Positions 25,836 through 34,685 are shown, counted from the first letter of the stretch. The stretch is 64,000 bases of DNA from Streptomyces sp. NBC_00820 (GCF_036347055.1 NZ_CP108882.1:5002501-5066500); one strand, 5' to 3'. The notes: generated by a model from the letters alone, not told the origin. Made by a program: numbers and translations.

Positions 25836-27074
25836 GTGAACCAAGTGATGTCCCGAGAGACCGAGGCCGACCTCCCCGGGGACGTGCTCCCCGGCGTGCT
25901 CAGCGAGTCCCTGCACGCCGAACTCGTCGCGTTCCGCCGCGATCTGCACATGCACCCCGAGCTGGGCAACCAGGAGTTCCGTACGACCGCCGCGATCAAG
26001 GAGCGGCTGGAGCGGGCCGGGCTGCGCCCCCGTGTCCTGGCCACCGGAACCGGGCTCGTCTGCGACATCGGGCTCGCCGAGGGCGAGCGGCCGTCCGTAC
26101 CGCTGCTGGCCCTGCGGGCCGACATCGACGGCCTGCCCATCCCGGACACCAAGAGCGACTGCCCCTACCGGTCGACCGTGCCCGACCGCGCCCACGCCTG
26201 CGGCCACGACGTGCACACCAGCGTGGTGCTCGGTGCCGGTCTGGTCCTCGCGGCCCTGCACGAGAAGGGGCTGCTGCCCCGGCCGGTGCGGCTGCTCTTC
26301 CAGCCCGCCGAGGAGGTGCTGCCCGGCGGTGCCCTGGTCGCCATCGGGGACGGCGTGCTCGACGGGGTCGGCCGTATCCTCGCCGTGCACTGCGACCCCA
26401 GGGTCGACGCCGGCCGGATCGGGCTGCGGCACGGCCCCATCACCAGCGCCTGCGACCTCCTGGAGGTCGCCCTCGCCGGGCCCGGCGGCCACACCGCCCG
26501 CCCCCACCTCACCACCGACCTGGTCACCGCCGCGGCCCGCGTGGCCACCGACGTGCCCGCGCTGATCGCCCGGCGCGTGGACACCCGGGGCGGGCTCGCC
26601 CTGACCTGGGGCCGGATCGAGTCGGGCCACGCCCCGAACGTCGTCCCGCAGCACGCCGAACTGTCCGGCACCGTCCGCTGCCTGGACCTGGACGCCTGGC
26701 GCGAGGCGCCCGACGTCGTGCACGCGGCCGTCGACGAGGTCGCCACGCTGCACCGGGCCAAGTCGGAGATCACCTACGTGCGGGGCGTGCCGCCCGTCGT
26801 CAACGACCGAGAGTCCACCGATCTGCTGCGCAGGGCGATGACCGCCCGCCGGGGCGCGGACTCCGTCGAGGGCACCGAGCAGAGCCTGGGCGGCGAGGAC
26901 TTCTCCTGGTACCTGGAACACGTGTCCGGGGCCATGGCCCGCCTCGGGGTGCGCAGGCCCGGTGAGCGCACGGTGCGCGACCTGCACCAGGGCGACTTCG
27001 ACGCCGACGAGCACGCCATCACGGTCGGCGTGGAACTGTTCACGGCGGCGGCACTGCTGGACGACCTCGGCTAG
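25836..27074 (+). CDS. M20-family amidohydrolase/peptidase
   Basis: 412 residues from GTG 25836, or 408 from the ATG at 25848, which has AGAGGG at better spacing. Zinc-site motifs of the M20D amidohydrolases are present: RRDLHMHPELGNQEF near the start, HACGHDVHTSVVLGAG, FQPAEEVLPGGALV, the GPGGHTARPH lid region and a C-terminal GGEDFSWYLEHV. Relatives hydrolyse N-acyl amino acids or peptides. It precedes the nucleoside-import locus but is separated by 450 bases and lacks its operator, so it is probably independent. Confidence 0.88.
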   Translation: MNQVMSRETEADLPGDVLPGVLSESLHAELVAFRRDLHMHPELGNQEFRTTAAIKERLERAGLRPRVLATGTGLVCDIGLAEGERPSVPLLALRADIDGLPIPDTKSDCPYRSTVPDRAHACGHDVHTSVVLGAGLVLAALHEKGLLPRPVRLLFQPAEEVLPGGALVAIGDGVLDGVGRILAVHCDPRVDAGRIGLRHGPITSACDLLEVALAGPGGHTARPHLTTDLVTAAARVATDVPALIARRVDTRGGLALTWGRIESGHAPNVVPQHAELSGTVRCLDLDAWREAPDVVHAAVDEVATLHRAKSEITYVRGVPPVVNDRESTDLLRRAMTARRGADSVEGTEQSLGGEDFSWYLEHVSGAMARLGVRRPGERTVRDLHQGDFDADEHAITVGVELFTAAALLDDLG

Positions 27075-27524
27075 ACCCCCCGGGCCTCCCCCTCCGGTCC
27101 TCCCCCTCCGGGCCTCCCCCTCCGGCCCCCGGGCCGGGCCTGCTCCGACCGGCGCATCCGCGAGTCCGGCGGCGACAGGCGGAAGCGGTCGCCGGGGGCC
27201 GCCGTCGATTTCCAGCCGCCCCGGCCCTCCGGCCGGCGCGCCGCCGAGCGGTGTCGAGAGGCGCCGAGAGGCATGCGGGCAGCGGGAGTCGGCGACCGAC
27301 GCCCCGTAACCTGCCACGTTCCGTGTGCCTTTGCCGCACTTGTCACCCCCGTCCGCCGCGGCCAGCGCGTGAACGGGGTCCGGCGGCGGCACGGTTCGAT
27401 AACGGCCAGCCGAAACCCCGTTCCCCTGCCCTTCTACGCGCGTTACTGTGCGCCGGAATCGCTGCGGTAACGGCGAGTTGGGGATGCGGACCGGTGACGG
27501 TGCCGTGGGGATGGAGGGTTTGCT
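27075..27524. other. 450-base intergenic region upstream of bmpA1
   Basis: No gene is supported here. It begins with three imperfect copies of GGGCCTCCCCCTCCG (about 27082-27130) and GC-rich hairpin-forming sequence. The distal part (about 27300-27480) is the likely promoter region of the BMP lipoprotein gene and holds the palindrome at 27433-27446. Confidence 0.5.
27433..27446. promoter_or_regulatory. Nucleoside-regulon operator, site 1 (bmpA1)
   Basis: TCTACGCGCGTTAC, a near-palindrome matching the consensus TCTACGCGCGTAGA seen at six places. It is 78 bases before the GTG start of the first BMP lipoprotein gene. The sequence is identical to site 2. Confidence 0.75.
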
Positions 27525-28604
27525 GTGCGTCTGATCTCTTCGAGGACGAGTTTGTCCCGGGTCGCGGTGGCCGCGACCGTCGTCGCGCTCGCCGCGACCG
27601 GTTGCGGAGGCTCCAGCAAGGACGCCGCGAAGGACTCCGGCAAGTCCGCCAAGTCCGGGACGTACTCCGGCAAGGGCATCGGCCTCGCGTACGACATCGG
27701 CGGCAAGGGCGACCAGTCCTTCAACGACGCCGCGTACGCCGGTCTCCAGAAGGCCGAGACGGAGTTCAAGATCGGCGCCCGCGACATCGAGCCGCAGGAC
27801 GGCGAGTCCAGCGCCGACAAGGTGCAGCGCCTGGAGCAGCTCGCGCAGGCGGGCTACAACCCGGTCATCGGCGTCGGCTTCGTCTACGCGGACGCGGTCA
27901 AGGACGTCGCCGCGAAGTTCCCGAAGACCACCTTCGGCATCATCGACGACGAGCAGAACAAGGCGCCGAACGTCGCCGACATGGTCTTCCACGAGGAGCA
28001 GGCCTCCTACCTGGCGGGCGTCGCCGCGGCCAAGGCCACCAAGAAGCACCACATCGGCTTCATCGGCGGCGTGAACATCCCGCTGATCCACAAGTTCGAG
28101 GCGGGCTTCGTCCAGGGCGCGCAGTCGATCGACCCGAAGATCAAGATCGAGAAGCAGTACCTGACCCAGACGCCCCAGGAGGGCGGCTTCGCCAGCCCGG
28201 ACAAGGGCAAGGACGCGGCCAGCGGCCAGATCGACGCGGGCGCCGACGTCCTGTACCACGCGGCCGGCCTGTCCGGTCAGGGCGTGATCTCCGAGGCCGC
28301 GTCCAAGAAGGTGTGGGTCATCGGTGTCGACTCCGACCAGTACGCGCAGTCCTCGCTCTCCGCGTACAAGGACTACATCCTGGGCTCGGCGCTGAAGAAC
28401 GTCGGCGGCGCGGTCTACGACCTGGTGAAGTCGGTGTACGAGGGCAAGCCCAAGACCGGTGTGGTGCGCGGCGGCCTGGACAACGACGGCGTCGGCTTCG
28501 CGGACAGCAACCCGAAGTACAAGGCGATGAAGGACGTCGTCGACGCGGTCGACAAGGCCAAGCAGGACATCGTCTCCGGCAAGGTGACCGTCAACATCAA
28601 GTGA
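27525..28604 (+). CDS. bmpA: BMP-family nucleoside-binding lipoprotein 1
   Basis: 359 residues from a GTG with GGAGGG at 27513-27518. The signal peptide ends with the lipobox AATGC. The mature protein is the BMP/PnrA fold: GIGLAYDIGGKGDQSFNDAAYAGLQKAE, VIGVGFVYADAV, GIIDDEQNKAPNVADMVFHEEQASYLAGVAA and HIGFIGGVNIPLIHKFEAGFVQGA. Such proteins bind purine and related nucleosides and feed the ABC importer encoded downstream. It is a tandem paralogue of the next gene. A perfect 22-bp terminator follows, so it is expressed as its own unit. Confidence 0.93.
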   Translation: MRLISSRTSLSRVAVAATVVALAATGCGGSSKDAAKDSGKSAKSGTYSGKGIGLAYDIGGKGDQSFNDAAYAGLQKAETEFKIGARDIEPQDGESSADKVQRLEQLAQAGYNPVIGVGFVYADAVKDVAAKFPKTTFGIIDDEQNKAPNVADMVFHEEQASYLAGVAAAKATKKHHIGFIGGVNIPLIHKFEAGFVQGAQSIDPKIKIEKQYLTQTPQEGGFASPDKGKDAASGQIDAGADVLYHAAGLSGQGVISEAASKKVWVIGVDSDQYAQSSLSAYKDYILGSALKNVGGAVYDLVKSVYEGKPKTGVVRGGLDNDGVGFADSNPKYKAMKDVVDAVDKAKQDIVSGKVTVNIK

Positions 28605-28621
28605 TCTTCTGAGTTCGGCCA

Positions 28622-28668
28622 CACAGAGCCGCGGGGGTGAAGTGCGACTTCACCCCCGCGGCTCTGTG
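28622..28668 (+). terminator. Perfect 22-bp inverted repeat terminator
   Basis: Arms at 28622-28643 and 28647-28668 are exactly complementary around a GCG loop. It follows the first BMP gene stop by 17 bases. It is one of the strongest hairpins in the window and should isolate the two BMP transcripts. Confidence 0.85.
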
Positions 28669-28772
28669 CGGCCGCGAGGAGGGCCGGGAGCGCCTCCCGG
28701 CTCCCCAGCCGCCCCCCGGGGTGTGCGGGCGCCAGGAGCGCAAATTACTGTTGCCATCCGCGGGGCCTCCCT

Positions 28773-28817
28773 CCTGGTGACAAGTCCGCGGCCACCTGGT
28801 GACAAGTCCGCGGCCAC
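28773..28817 (+). repeat. 22-bp direct tandem repeat upstream of bmpA2
   Basis: CCTGGTGACAAGTCCGCGG with its flanking CAC occurs twice in succession with a 22-base period, about 40 bases upstream of the operator palindrome. Two helical turns of spacing would put any bound protein on the same DNA face. It could also be a recent slippage duplication. Confidence 0.7.
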
Positions 28818-28857
28818 AGGTCGATAACGGACCGGACAGATGGGGTTTTCCGGAACG

Positions 28858-28871
28858 TCTACGCGCGTTAC
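28858..28871. promoter_or_regulatory. Nucleoside-regulon operator, site 2 (bmpA2)
   Basis: TCTACGCGCGTTAC, identical to site 1, lying 53 bases before the ATG of the second BMP lipoprotein gene. Confidence 0.75.
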
Positions 28872-28924
28872 GCTGCCGCGGAACCAGCGCCTGGTTGGGC
28901 GCGTGCACAAAGGAGTCCAGTTCC

Positions 28925-29968
28925 ATGCGTCGGGTGTACCGAATAGCGGTTGCGGGCGTTGCGACCGCTACCCTTGCCGTTGCCGTGACCGCCTGTGGCG
29001 GTTCGTCCACCAGCGCCTCCGGCGGTAGCGCGTCCCAGGGCATCGGCCTGGCCTACGACGTCGGCGGCAAGGGCGACCAGTCCTTCAACGACGCCGCGTA
29101 CGCGGGTCTCCAGAAGGCCGACAGCACGTTCAAGTACAAGAGCCGTGACGTCGAGCCGCAGGACGGCGAGTCGGACGCCGACAAGGTGCAGCGTCTGGAG
29201 CAGCTCGCCAAGTCCGGCTACAACCCGGTGATCGGTGTCGGCTTCGTCTACGCGAGTGCCGTCAAGGAGGTCGCGGCGAAGTACCCGAAGATCACCTTCG
29301 GCATCATCGACGACGAGCAGGACAAGGCCGCGAACGTGGCCGACATGGTCTTCCACGAGGAGCAGGCCTCCTACCTGGCGGGCGTCGCCGCGGCCAAGGC
29401 CACGAAGAAGAACCACATCGGCTTCATCGGCGGCGTGGACAACCCCCTCATCCACAAGTTCGAGGCCGGTTACGTCCAGGGCGCGCAGTCGATCAACCCG
29501 AAGATCAAGATCGAGAAGCAGTTCCTGACGCAGACCGCGCAGGAGGGTGGCTTCTCCAGCCCGGACAAGGGCAAGGACGCCGCCGAGGGCCAGATCGACT
29601 CGGGCGCCGACGTGGTCTACGCCGCCGCCGGCCTGTCGGGCCAGGGCGTCATCCAGGCCGCCGCCGCGCACAAGGTGTGGGCCATCGGCGTCGACTCCGA
29701 CCAGTACAAGCAGGCCGCGCTGGCCCAGTACAAGGACTCGATCCTGACCTCGGCCACCAAGGACGTCGCCGGCGCGGTCTTCAACCTCGCCAAGTCGGTG
29801 CACGACAAGAAGCCGGCCACCGGTGTCGTCCGCGCCAGCCTCGCCACCGGCGGTGTCGGCCTCGCCGACTCCAACCCGGCCTTCAAGAACAACGCCGGCA
29901 TCCAGGCCGCGCTGAAGAAGGCCGAGGCGGCCATCAAGGACGGCTCGGTCGTCGTCAAGACCTCCTGA
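28925..29968 (+). CDS. BMP-family nucleoside-binding lipoprotein 2
   Basis: 347 residues from an ATG preceded by AAAGGAG. It has a lipoprotein signal with lipobox VTAC, then the same BMP domain as the upstream paralogue, with very high identity across the ligand-binding core (GIGLAYDVGGKGDQSFNDAA, GFIGGVDNPLIHKFEAGYV, GVGLADSNPAF near the end). Differences concentrate in the linker and C-terminal third, so specificity may differ. It should deliver nucleosides to the ATPase/permease complex encoded after the next terminator. Confidence 0.92.
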   Translation: MRRVYRIAVAGVATATLAVAVTACGGSSTSASGGSASQGIGLAYDVGGKGDQSFNDAAYAGLQKADSTFKYKSRDVEPQDGESDADKVQRLEQLAKSGYNPVIGVGFVYASAVKEVAAKYPKITFGIIDDEQDKAANVADMVFHEEQASYLAGVAAAKATKKNHIGFIGGVDNPLIHKFEAGYVQGAQSINPKIKIEKQFLTQTAQEGGFSSPDKGKDAAEGQIDSGADVVYAAAGLSGQGVIQAAAAHKVWAIGVDSDQYKQAALAQYKDSILTSATKDVAGAVFNLAKSVHDKKPATGVVRASLATGGVGLADSNPAFKNNAGIQAALKKAEAAIKDGSVVVKTS

Positions 29969-30063
29969 CCGAGGTCGGGATTCCGGCCAAGGTCAAGGTG
30001 TCATAACCAGACGTCGAAACCATGGCCAACGGCAGCGCTGCAATGGCAGCGTGAGAGGCCACG

Positions 30064-30102
30064 GAACGGGGTGCGGGGAAGATCGACCCCCGCGCCCCGT
30101 TC
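30064..30102 (+). terminator. Terminator hairpin after bmpA2
   Basis: Arms at 30064-30078 and 30088-30102 (GAACGGGGTGCGGGG against CCCCGCGCCCCGTTC) pair with one G-T wobble around a 9-base loop. It separates the lipoprotein gene from the transporter operon. Confidence 0.7.
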
Positions 30103-30165
30103 GCGCGACACAACGCTCGGCGCAGATCGATCTTGATCCGGCCGGGCATTATTTGAAGCAGGGGC

Positions 30166-30179
30166 GCTACGCGCATAGA
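30166..30179. promoter_or_regulatory. Nucleoside-regulon operator, site 3 (ABC transporter operon)
   Basis: GCTACGCGCATAGA matches the shared palindrome at 12 of 14 positions. It lies 28 bases before the probable translation start at 30208, so a bound repressor would overlap the promoter or leader. Confidence 0.7.
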
Positions 30180-30193
30180 TAGGCCCCTTTTCC

Positions 30194-30210
30194 AAGGAGA
30201 GTGCGCCATC
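30194..30210 (+). promoter_or_regulatory. Ribosome-binding site followed by a non-canonical ATC codon
   Basis: AAGGAG at 30194-30199 is spaced 8 bases from ATC at 30208-30210. That codon opens a frame reading IDASSSPPLTAHPTAVELAG into the ABC ATPase. A normal start would be expected exactly here. The next canonical start (GTG 30253) has no ribosome-binding site. Confidence 0.55.
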
Positions 30211-30252
30211 GACGCGTCCAGTAGCCCTCCGCTCACCGCACACCCGACCGCG

Positions 30253-31824
30253 GTGGAGCTCGCGGGTATCACCAAGCGGTTCCCCGGTGTCGTCGCCAAC
30301 CACGACATCCACCTCACCGTCCGCACCGGCACCGTGCACGCCCTCGTCGGCGAGAACGGCGCCGGCAAGTCCACGCTGATGAAGATCCTCTACGGCATGC
30401 AGAAGCCGGACGAGGGCACGATCACCGTCGCCGGCGAGCAGGTCACCTTCTCGACGCCCGGCGACGCCATCGCGCGCGGCATCGGCATGGTCCACCAGCA
30501 CTTCATGCTCGCCGACAACCTCACGGTCCTGGAGAACGTGGTGCTGGGCAGCGAGAAGCTGCACGGCATCGGTGGCGCGGCCCGCAAGAAGATCCGCGAG
30601 ATATCCGACCGGTACGGGCTGAACGTACGCCCCGACGACCTGGTCGAGAACCTCGGTGTGGCCGAGCGCCAGCGCGTCGAGATCCTCAAGGTCCTCTTCC
30701 GCGGCGCCCGCACCCTCATCCTCGACGAGCCGACCGCCGTGCTCGTGCCGCAGGAGGTCGACGCGCTCTTCGACAACCTGCGCGAGCTGAAGGCCGAGGG
30801 CCTGTCGGTCATCTTCATCTCCCACAAGCTGGGCGAGGTCCTCTCGGTCGCCGACGACATCACCGTCATCCGCCGCGGTACGACGGTCGGTACGGCCGTA
30901 CCCGCCGAGACCACCCCGCGCCAGCTCGCCGAGATGATGGTCGGCAGCGAGCTGCCCACCCCGGAGACCGCCGAGTCCACCGTGACGGACCGGGCCGTGA
31001 TCGAGGTCAGGGACCTGACCGTGTACGCCGGAGGCGCCACGGCCCAGACGGGCGGCGAGGCCAAGCGCGTCCTGGACGACGTCACCTTCACCATCCACGC
31101 CGGCGAGGTCATGGGCATCGCGGGCGTCGAGGGCAACGGCCAGACCGAGCTGATCGATGCGCTGATCGGCCTCAAGCACGCCGACTCCGGCGCCATCCAC
31201 TTCCTGGGCGAGGACATCACCCCCTGGCCCACCCGCAAGCGCCGCGAGCAGGGCGTCGGCTACATCCCCGAGGACCGCCACCGCCAGGGCCTGCTCCTGG
31301 AGGCCCCCCTCTGGGAGAACCGCATCCTCGGCCACGTCACCGAGCAGCCCAACGCCAAGGGCTTCTGGCTGAACCCGAAGGGCGCCCAGGAGGACACCCG
31401 CCGGATCGTCGCCGAGTACGACGTCCGCACCCCCGGCATCGACGTCACCGCCGCCTCCCTGTCCGGCGGCAACCAGCAGAAGCTGATCTTCGGCCGGGAG
31501 ATGAGCCACCACCCGAAGTTCCTGATCGCCGCCCACCCCACCCGCGGTGTGGACGTCGGCGCGCAGGCGCAGATCTGGGACCGCATCCGCGAGGCCCGCC
31601 GCGAGGGCCTGGCCGTGCTGCTGATCTCGGCCGACCTGGACGAGCTGATCGGCCTGTCGGACACCCTGCGCGTGATCTACGACGGCAGGCTGGTCGCCGA
31701 CGCCGATCCCGCCACCATCACCCCGGAGGAGCTCGGGTCGGCCATGACCGGTGCCGCGTCCGGTCACCTGGAGCACGTAGAAGAGAGCGCGGCGCTGGCC
31801 GCCCAGGAGGACGAGGCCCGATGA
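30253..31824 (+). CDS. Nucleoside ABC importer, duplicated ATPase subunit
   Basis: 523 residues from the conventional GTG at 30253; translation more likely begins at an ATC at 30208, adding 15 residues. There are two ABC modules, as in sugar and nucleoside importers of the MglA/NupO type. Module 1 has Walker A GENGAGKST and Walker B TLILDEPTAVL. Module 2 has a degenerate Walker A (GVEGNGQTEL), a clear signature LSGGNQQK and AAHPTRGVDVGAQ. It energises uptake with the two downstream permeases and the BMP lipoproteins. The stop overlaps the next ATG by four bases. Confidence 0.93.
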   Translation: MELAGITKRFPGVVANHDIHLTVRTGTVHALVGENGAGKSTLMKILYGMQKPDEGTITVAGEQVTFSTPGDAIARGIGMVHQHFMLADNLTVLENVVLGSEKLHGIGGAARKKIREISDRYGLNVRPDDLVENLGVAERQRVEILKVLFRGARTLILDEPTAVLVPQEVDALFDNLRELKAEGLSVIFISHKLGEVLSVADDITVIRRGTTVGTAVPAETTPRQLAEMMVGSELPTPETAESTVTDRAVIEVRDLTVYAGGATAQTGGEAKRVLDDVTFTIHAGEVMGIAGVEGNGQTELIDALIGLKHADSGAIHFLGEDITPWPTRKRREQGVGYIPEDRHRQGLLLEAPLWENRILGHVTEQPNAKGFWLNPKGAQEDTRRIVAEYDVRTPGIDVTAASLSGGNQQKLIFGREMSHHPKFLIAAHPTRGVDVGAQAQIWDRIREARREGLAVLLISADLDELIGLSDTLRVIYDGRLVADADPATITPEELGSAMTGAASGHLEHVEESAALAAQEDEAR

Positions 31825-32948
31825 AGAAGTTCGACAAGGAGCGCGTGCTCCTCGCGGTGGCCGGCCCGGTCATCGCGCTCGTCGCGGCGATCGCACTGAC
31901 CTCGGTCGTGCTGCTCGCCTCGGGCAAGAACCCGTTCGAGCCCTACCAGCTGATGCTGCAGCAGGCCGCGTTCTCGGACGTCCAGGTGCTGATCGTCAAC
32001 CAGGCGTCGATGTACTACCTGGCTGCGATCGCCGTCGCCATCGGCTTCCGGATGAACCTGTTCAACATCGGCGTCGACGGCCAGTACCGCCTCGGCGCGA
32101 CGATGGTCGCCGTGGTCGGCGCGCACCTGGCGCTCCCCGCCGTGCTGCAGATCCCCGTACTGCTGCTCGTCGGCGCGCTCACCGGTGCCCTCTGGTCCGG
32201 TGTCGCGGGCGTCCTGAAGGTCACCCGCGGCGTCAGCGAGGTCGTCGCGACGATCATGCTGAACGCGATCGCCGCCAGCCTCATCGGCTACCTGACCGCC
32301 TCCAACGTCTGGGGCGTGCAGGTCGGCAACAACAGCACCACCGGCATCATGAAGAAGTCCGGCTGGGTCCCCGGCATCGACCTGGGCCCGGAGATCGGCG
32401 AGATCTACGGCCTCGTCTTCCTCGCCGTCCTCATGGGCGTCGGCTACTGGATCGTCCTCAACCGCACCCGCTTCGGCTTCGACCTGCGCGCCACCGGCGA
32501 GTCGGAGTCCGCCGCCGCGGCCTCCGGCGTCGACGCCAAGCGCATGGTGCTCACCGCCATGCTGATCTCCGGAGCCATCGCGGGCGTCTCCGGCCTGCCG
32601 CTCCTGCTGGGCGACGCGCACACCTACAGCCTGAGCTTCCCGGCGGGCCTCGGCTACACCGCCATCGGCATCGCCCTGCTCGGCCGCAACAACCCCGGCG
32701 GCATCGCCGTCGCCGCGCTGCTGTGGGCCTTCCTCGACAAGGCGTCTCCGGCCCTCGACTACGCGACCCCGGTGGCGTACGACAAGGAGATCGCCACGAT
32801 CATGCAGGGCCTGATCGTCTTCGCGGTCGTCATCTCGTACGCGGCCGTACGCCAGTGGGGCCTGCGCCGCCAGCAGAAGCGGGTCGGTGCGGAACTCGCC
32901 GCCGAGGCCGCCAACAACGCCACGAAGAAGGAGGTGGCGGCCGCATGA
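31821..32948 (+). CDS. Nucleoside ABC importer permease 1
   Basis: 375 residues with about nine membrane helices of the BPD_transp_2 family (NupP/YufP-like). Typical segments are MYYLAAIAVAIGFRMNLFNIGVDGQYRLGA and the coupling region GESESAAAASGVDAKRMVL. It overlaps the ATPase gene (ATGA) and is followed by a second permease with a four-base overlap, giving a tightly coupled operon. The C-terminus is basic and cytoplasmic. Confidence 0.92.
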   Translation: MKKFDKERVLLAVAGPVIALVAAIALTSVVLLASGKNPFEPYQLMLQQAAFSDVQVLIVNQASMYYLAAIAVAIGFRMNLFNIGVDGQYRLGATMVAVVGAHLALPAVLQIPVLLLVGALTGALWSGVAGVLKVTRGVSEVVATIMLNAIAASLIGYLTASNVWGVQVGNNSTTGIMKKSGWVPGIDLGPEIGEIYGLVFLAVLMGVGYWIVLNRTRFGFDLRATGESESAAAASGVDAKRMVLTAMLISGAIAGVSGLPLLLGDAHTYSLSFPAGLGYTAIGIALLGRNNPGGIAVAALLWAFLDKASPALDYATPVAYDKEIATIMQGLIVFAVVISYAAVRQWGLRRQQKRVGAELAAEAANNATKKEVAAA

Positions 32949-34207
32949 CCACCGCGACCGTCGCGAAGCCGCAGACGCAGGCGCCCGCCAAGGGCGGCCG
33001 CCGTCTCACCCTCCCGGTACTCCTGCTGATCGTCGCGGGCGTGCTGATCCTCACCTCGGCCGTCCGCCTGATCAGCGGTGCCGACGGCATCACCTCGACC
33101 GGCCAGATGTCCACCGCCCTGCGCCTCGCCGTGCCGATCGGCCTCGCGGGCCTCGGCGGCCTGTGGGCCGAGCGGGCCGGCGTCGTCAACATCGGCCTCG
33201 AAGGCATGATGATCCTGGGCACCTGGTTCGGCGCCTGGGCGGGCTACCAGTGGGGCCCGTGGGCCGGTATCGCCTTCGGTATCCTCGGCGGCGTCCTCGG
33301 CGCCGTGCTGCACGCCATCGCCACCGTGACCTTCAACGTCAACCACATCGTCTCCGGTGTGGCCCTCAACATCCTGGCGCTGGGCACCACCCGCTACCTG
33401 TCGAAGTTCACCTTCGCCGACGCCCCGGGGGGCTCCACCAAGCAGTCCCCGCCGATCGACTCGCTGGGCACCTTCGACATCCCGGGCCTGTCGCACTGGC
33501 TGGACACGCTCAACGAGAAGCACTGGTTCCTGGTCTCGGACATCGCCGGCCTGCTCGGCGGCCTGGTCACCGACCTGTCCCCGCTGACCGTGATCGCCGT
33601 GGCCCTCGTCCCCGCCAGCTGGTGGGTGCTGTGGCGCACGGCCTTCGGCCTGCGGCTGCGCTCCTGCGGCGAGAACCCGGTGGCCGCCGAGTCCCTCGGC
33701 GTCAACGTGTACAAGTACAAGTACCTCGCCGTGATCATCTCGGGCGGCTTCGCCGGTCTGGGCGGCGCGTTCCTGTCGATCGTCGCCTCCAACGTGTACC
33801 TCGACGGCCAGACGGCCGGCCGCGGCTACATCGGTCTCGCCGCGATGATCTTCGGCAACTGGATGCCGGGCGGCCTCGCCCTCGGCGCGGGCCTGTTCGG
33901 CTACACCGACAGCCTCAACCTGCGCGGCGGCGGCACCAACGTCCACGCGCTGATCCTGCTCCTCGCGGTCCTGCTGGTGTTCGGCGTGGTCTACCTCGCG
34001 TGGAAGAAGCGCGTGGTCTCCGCGGCGGTCACCGCCGCGGTCGCGGCCCTGATGTTCGTCTGGTACCTGACCACCGACGAGGTCCCGCAGCAGCTCGTGA
34101 GCGCCACGCCGTACATCGTGACGCTGCTCGTCCTGTCGTTCTCCGCGCAGCGGCTGCGGATGCCGAAGGCGGACGGCCTGCCCTACCGGAAGGGACAGGG
34201 CAAGTGA
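32945..34207 (+). CDS. Nucleoside ABC importer permease 2
   Basis: 420 residues from the ATG at 32945. It is also of the BPD_transp_2 family (NupQ/YufQ-like): GLGGLWAERAGVVNIGLEGMMILGTWFGA, VNHIVSGVALNILALGTTRYL, and coupling helix GENPVAAESLGVNVYKYKYL. A C-terminal extra helix pair (AAVTAAVAALMFVWYL, YIVTLLVLSF) is longer than in the Bacillus relative. It forms the membrane channel with permease 1. Its stop overlaps the GTG of the cytidine deaminase gene. Confidence 0.92.
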   Translation: MTTATVAKPQTQAPAKGGRRLTLPVLLLIVAGVLILTSAVRLISGADGITSTGQMSTALRLAVPIGLAGLGGLWAERAGVVNIGLEGMMILGTWFGAWAGYQWGPWAGIAFGILGGVLGAVLHAIATVTFNVNHIVSGVALNILALGTTRYLSKFTFADAPGGSTKQSPPIDSLGTFDIPGLSHWLDTLNEKHWFLVSDIAGLLGGLVTDLSPLTVIAVALVPASWWVLWRTAFGLRLRSCGENPVAAESLGVNVYKYKYLAVIISGGFAGLGGAFLSIVASNVYLDGQTAGRGYIGLAAMIFGNWMPGGLALGAGLFGYTDSLNLRGGGTNVHALILLLAVLLVFGVVYLAWKKRVVSAAVTAAVAALMFVWYLTTDEVPQQLVSATPYIVTLLVLSFSAQRLRMPKADGLPYRKGQGK

Positions 34208-34617
34208 CCGCCTCCGACGCGGGCTGCGCGGCCTTCGACTGGGACGGCCTGCGGGAGATCGCGCGGGACGCCATGTCCCACGCGTACGCCCCCTACTCCG
34301 GCTACCCGGTGGGCGCCGCGGCCCTCGTCGACGACGGCCGGACGGTCTCCGGCTGCAACGTCGAGAACGCCTCCTACGGTCTCGGCCTGTGCGCCGAGTG
34401 CGGTCTGGTCTCCCAGCTGCAGACCACCGGGGGCGGCCGGCTGACGCACTTCACCTGCGTCGACGGCCGGGGTGAGATCCTGGTCCCGTGCGGCCGCTGC
34501 CGCCAGCTGCTGTACGAGTTCGGCGGGCCCGCCCTGCTGCTGGAAACTCCCGAGGGCGTCCTGGCGCTCTCCGAGATGCTGCCCCAGGCCTTCGGGCCCG
34601 AGCATCTCACCAAGTAA
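34204..34617 (+). CDS. cdd: Cytidine deaminase
   Basis: 137 residues from a GTG coupled to the permease stop. Zinc and catalytic residues are Cys63, Glu65, Cys96 and Cys99 (GLCAECG and PCGRCRQ). The substrate-binding NVENASYG is intact, and length matches tetrameric Cdd. It converts (deoxy)cytidine to (deoxy)uridine in the cytoplasm. Co-transcription with the importer means imported cytidine is deaminated at once, feeding the pyrimidine phosphorylase next door. Confidence 0.95.
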   Translation: MTASDAGCAAFDWDGLREIARDAMSHAYAPYSGYPVGAAALVDDGRTVSGCNVENASYGLGLCAECGLVSQLQTTGGGRLTHFTCVDGRGEILVPCGRCRQLLYEFGGPALLLETPEGVLALSEMLPQAFGPEHLTK

Positions 34618-34621
34618 CTCA

Positions 34622-34660
34622 CCGTACGGCCCCCCTGACCCGATCAGGGGGGCCGTACGG
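34622..34660 (+). terminator. Perfect 17-bp inverted repeat between cdd and deoA
   Basis: Arms at 34622-34638 and 34644-34660 pair completely around a 5-base loop. It lies 5 bases after the cdd stop and 26 before deoA. deoA has no operator of its own, so the hairpin may lower rather than abolish read-through. Confidence 0.7.
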
Positions 34661-34685
34661 CTTCGCACAACCCGGAAGGAAAGCC

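Larger units (their letters stand above)
28605..28924. other. 320-base region between the two BMP lipoprotein genes
   Basis: It holds a very strong terminator (28622-28668), a 22-bp tandem duplication (28773-28817) and an operator palindrome (28858-28871), then AAAGGAG before the second BMP gene. No coding sequence is supported. Confidence 0.55.

Noticed and set aside
27887..29256. Further TCTACGC half-sites inside both BMP genes and near 60700
   Set aside because: They encode VYA codons (GTCTACGCG) in conserved protein segments and lack the second half-site.
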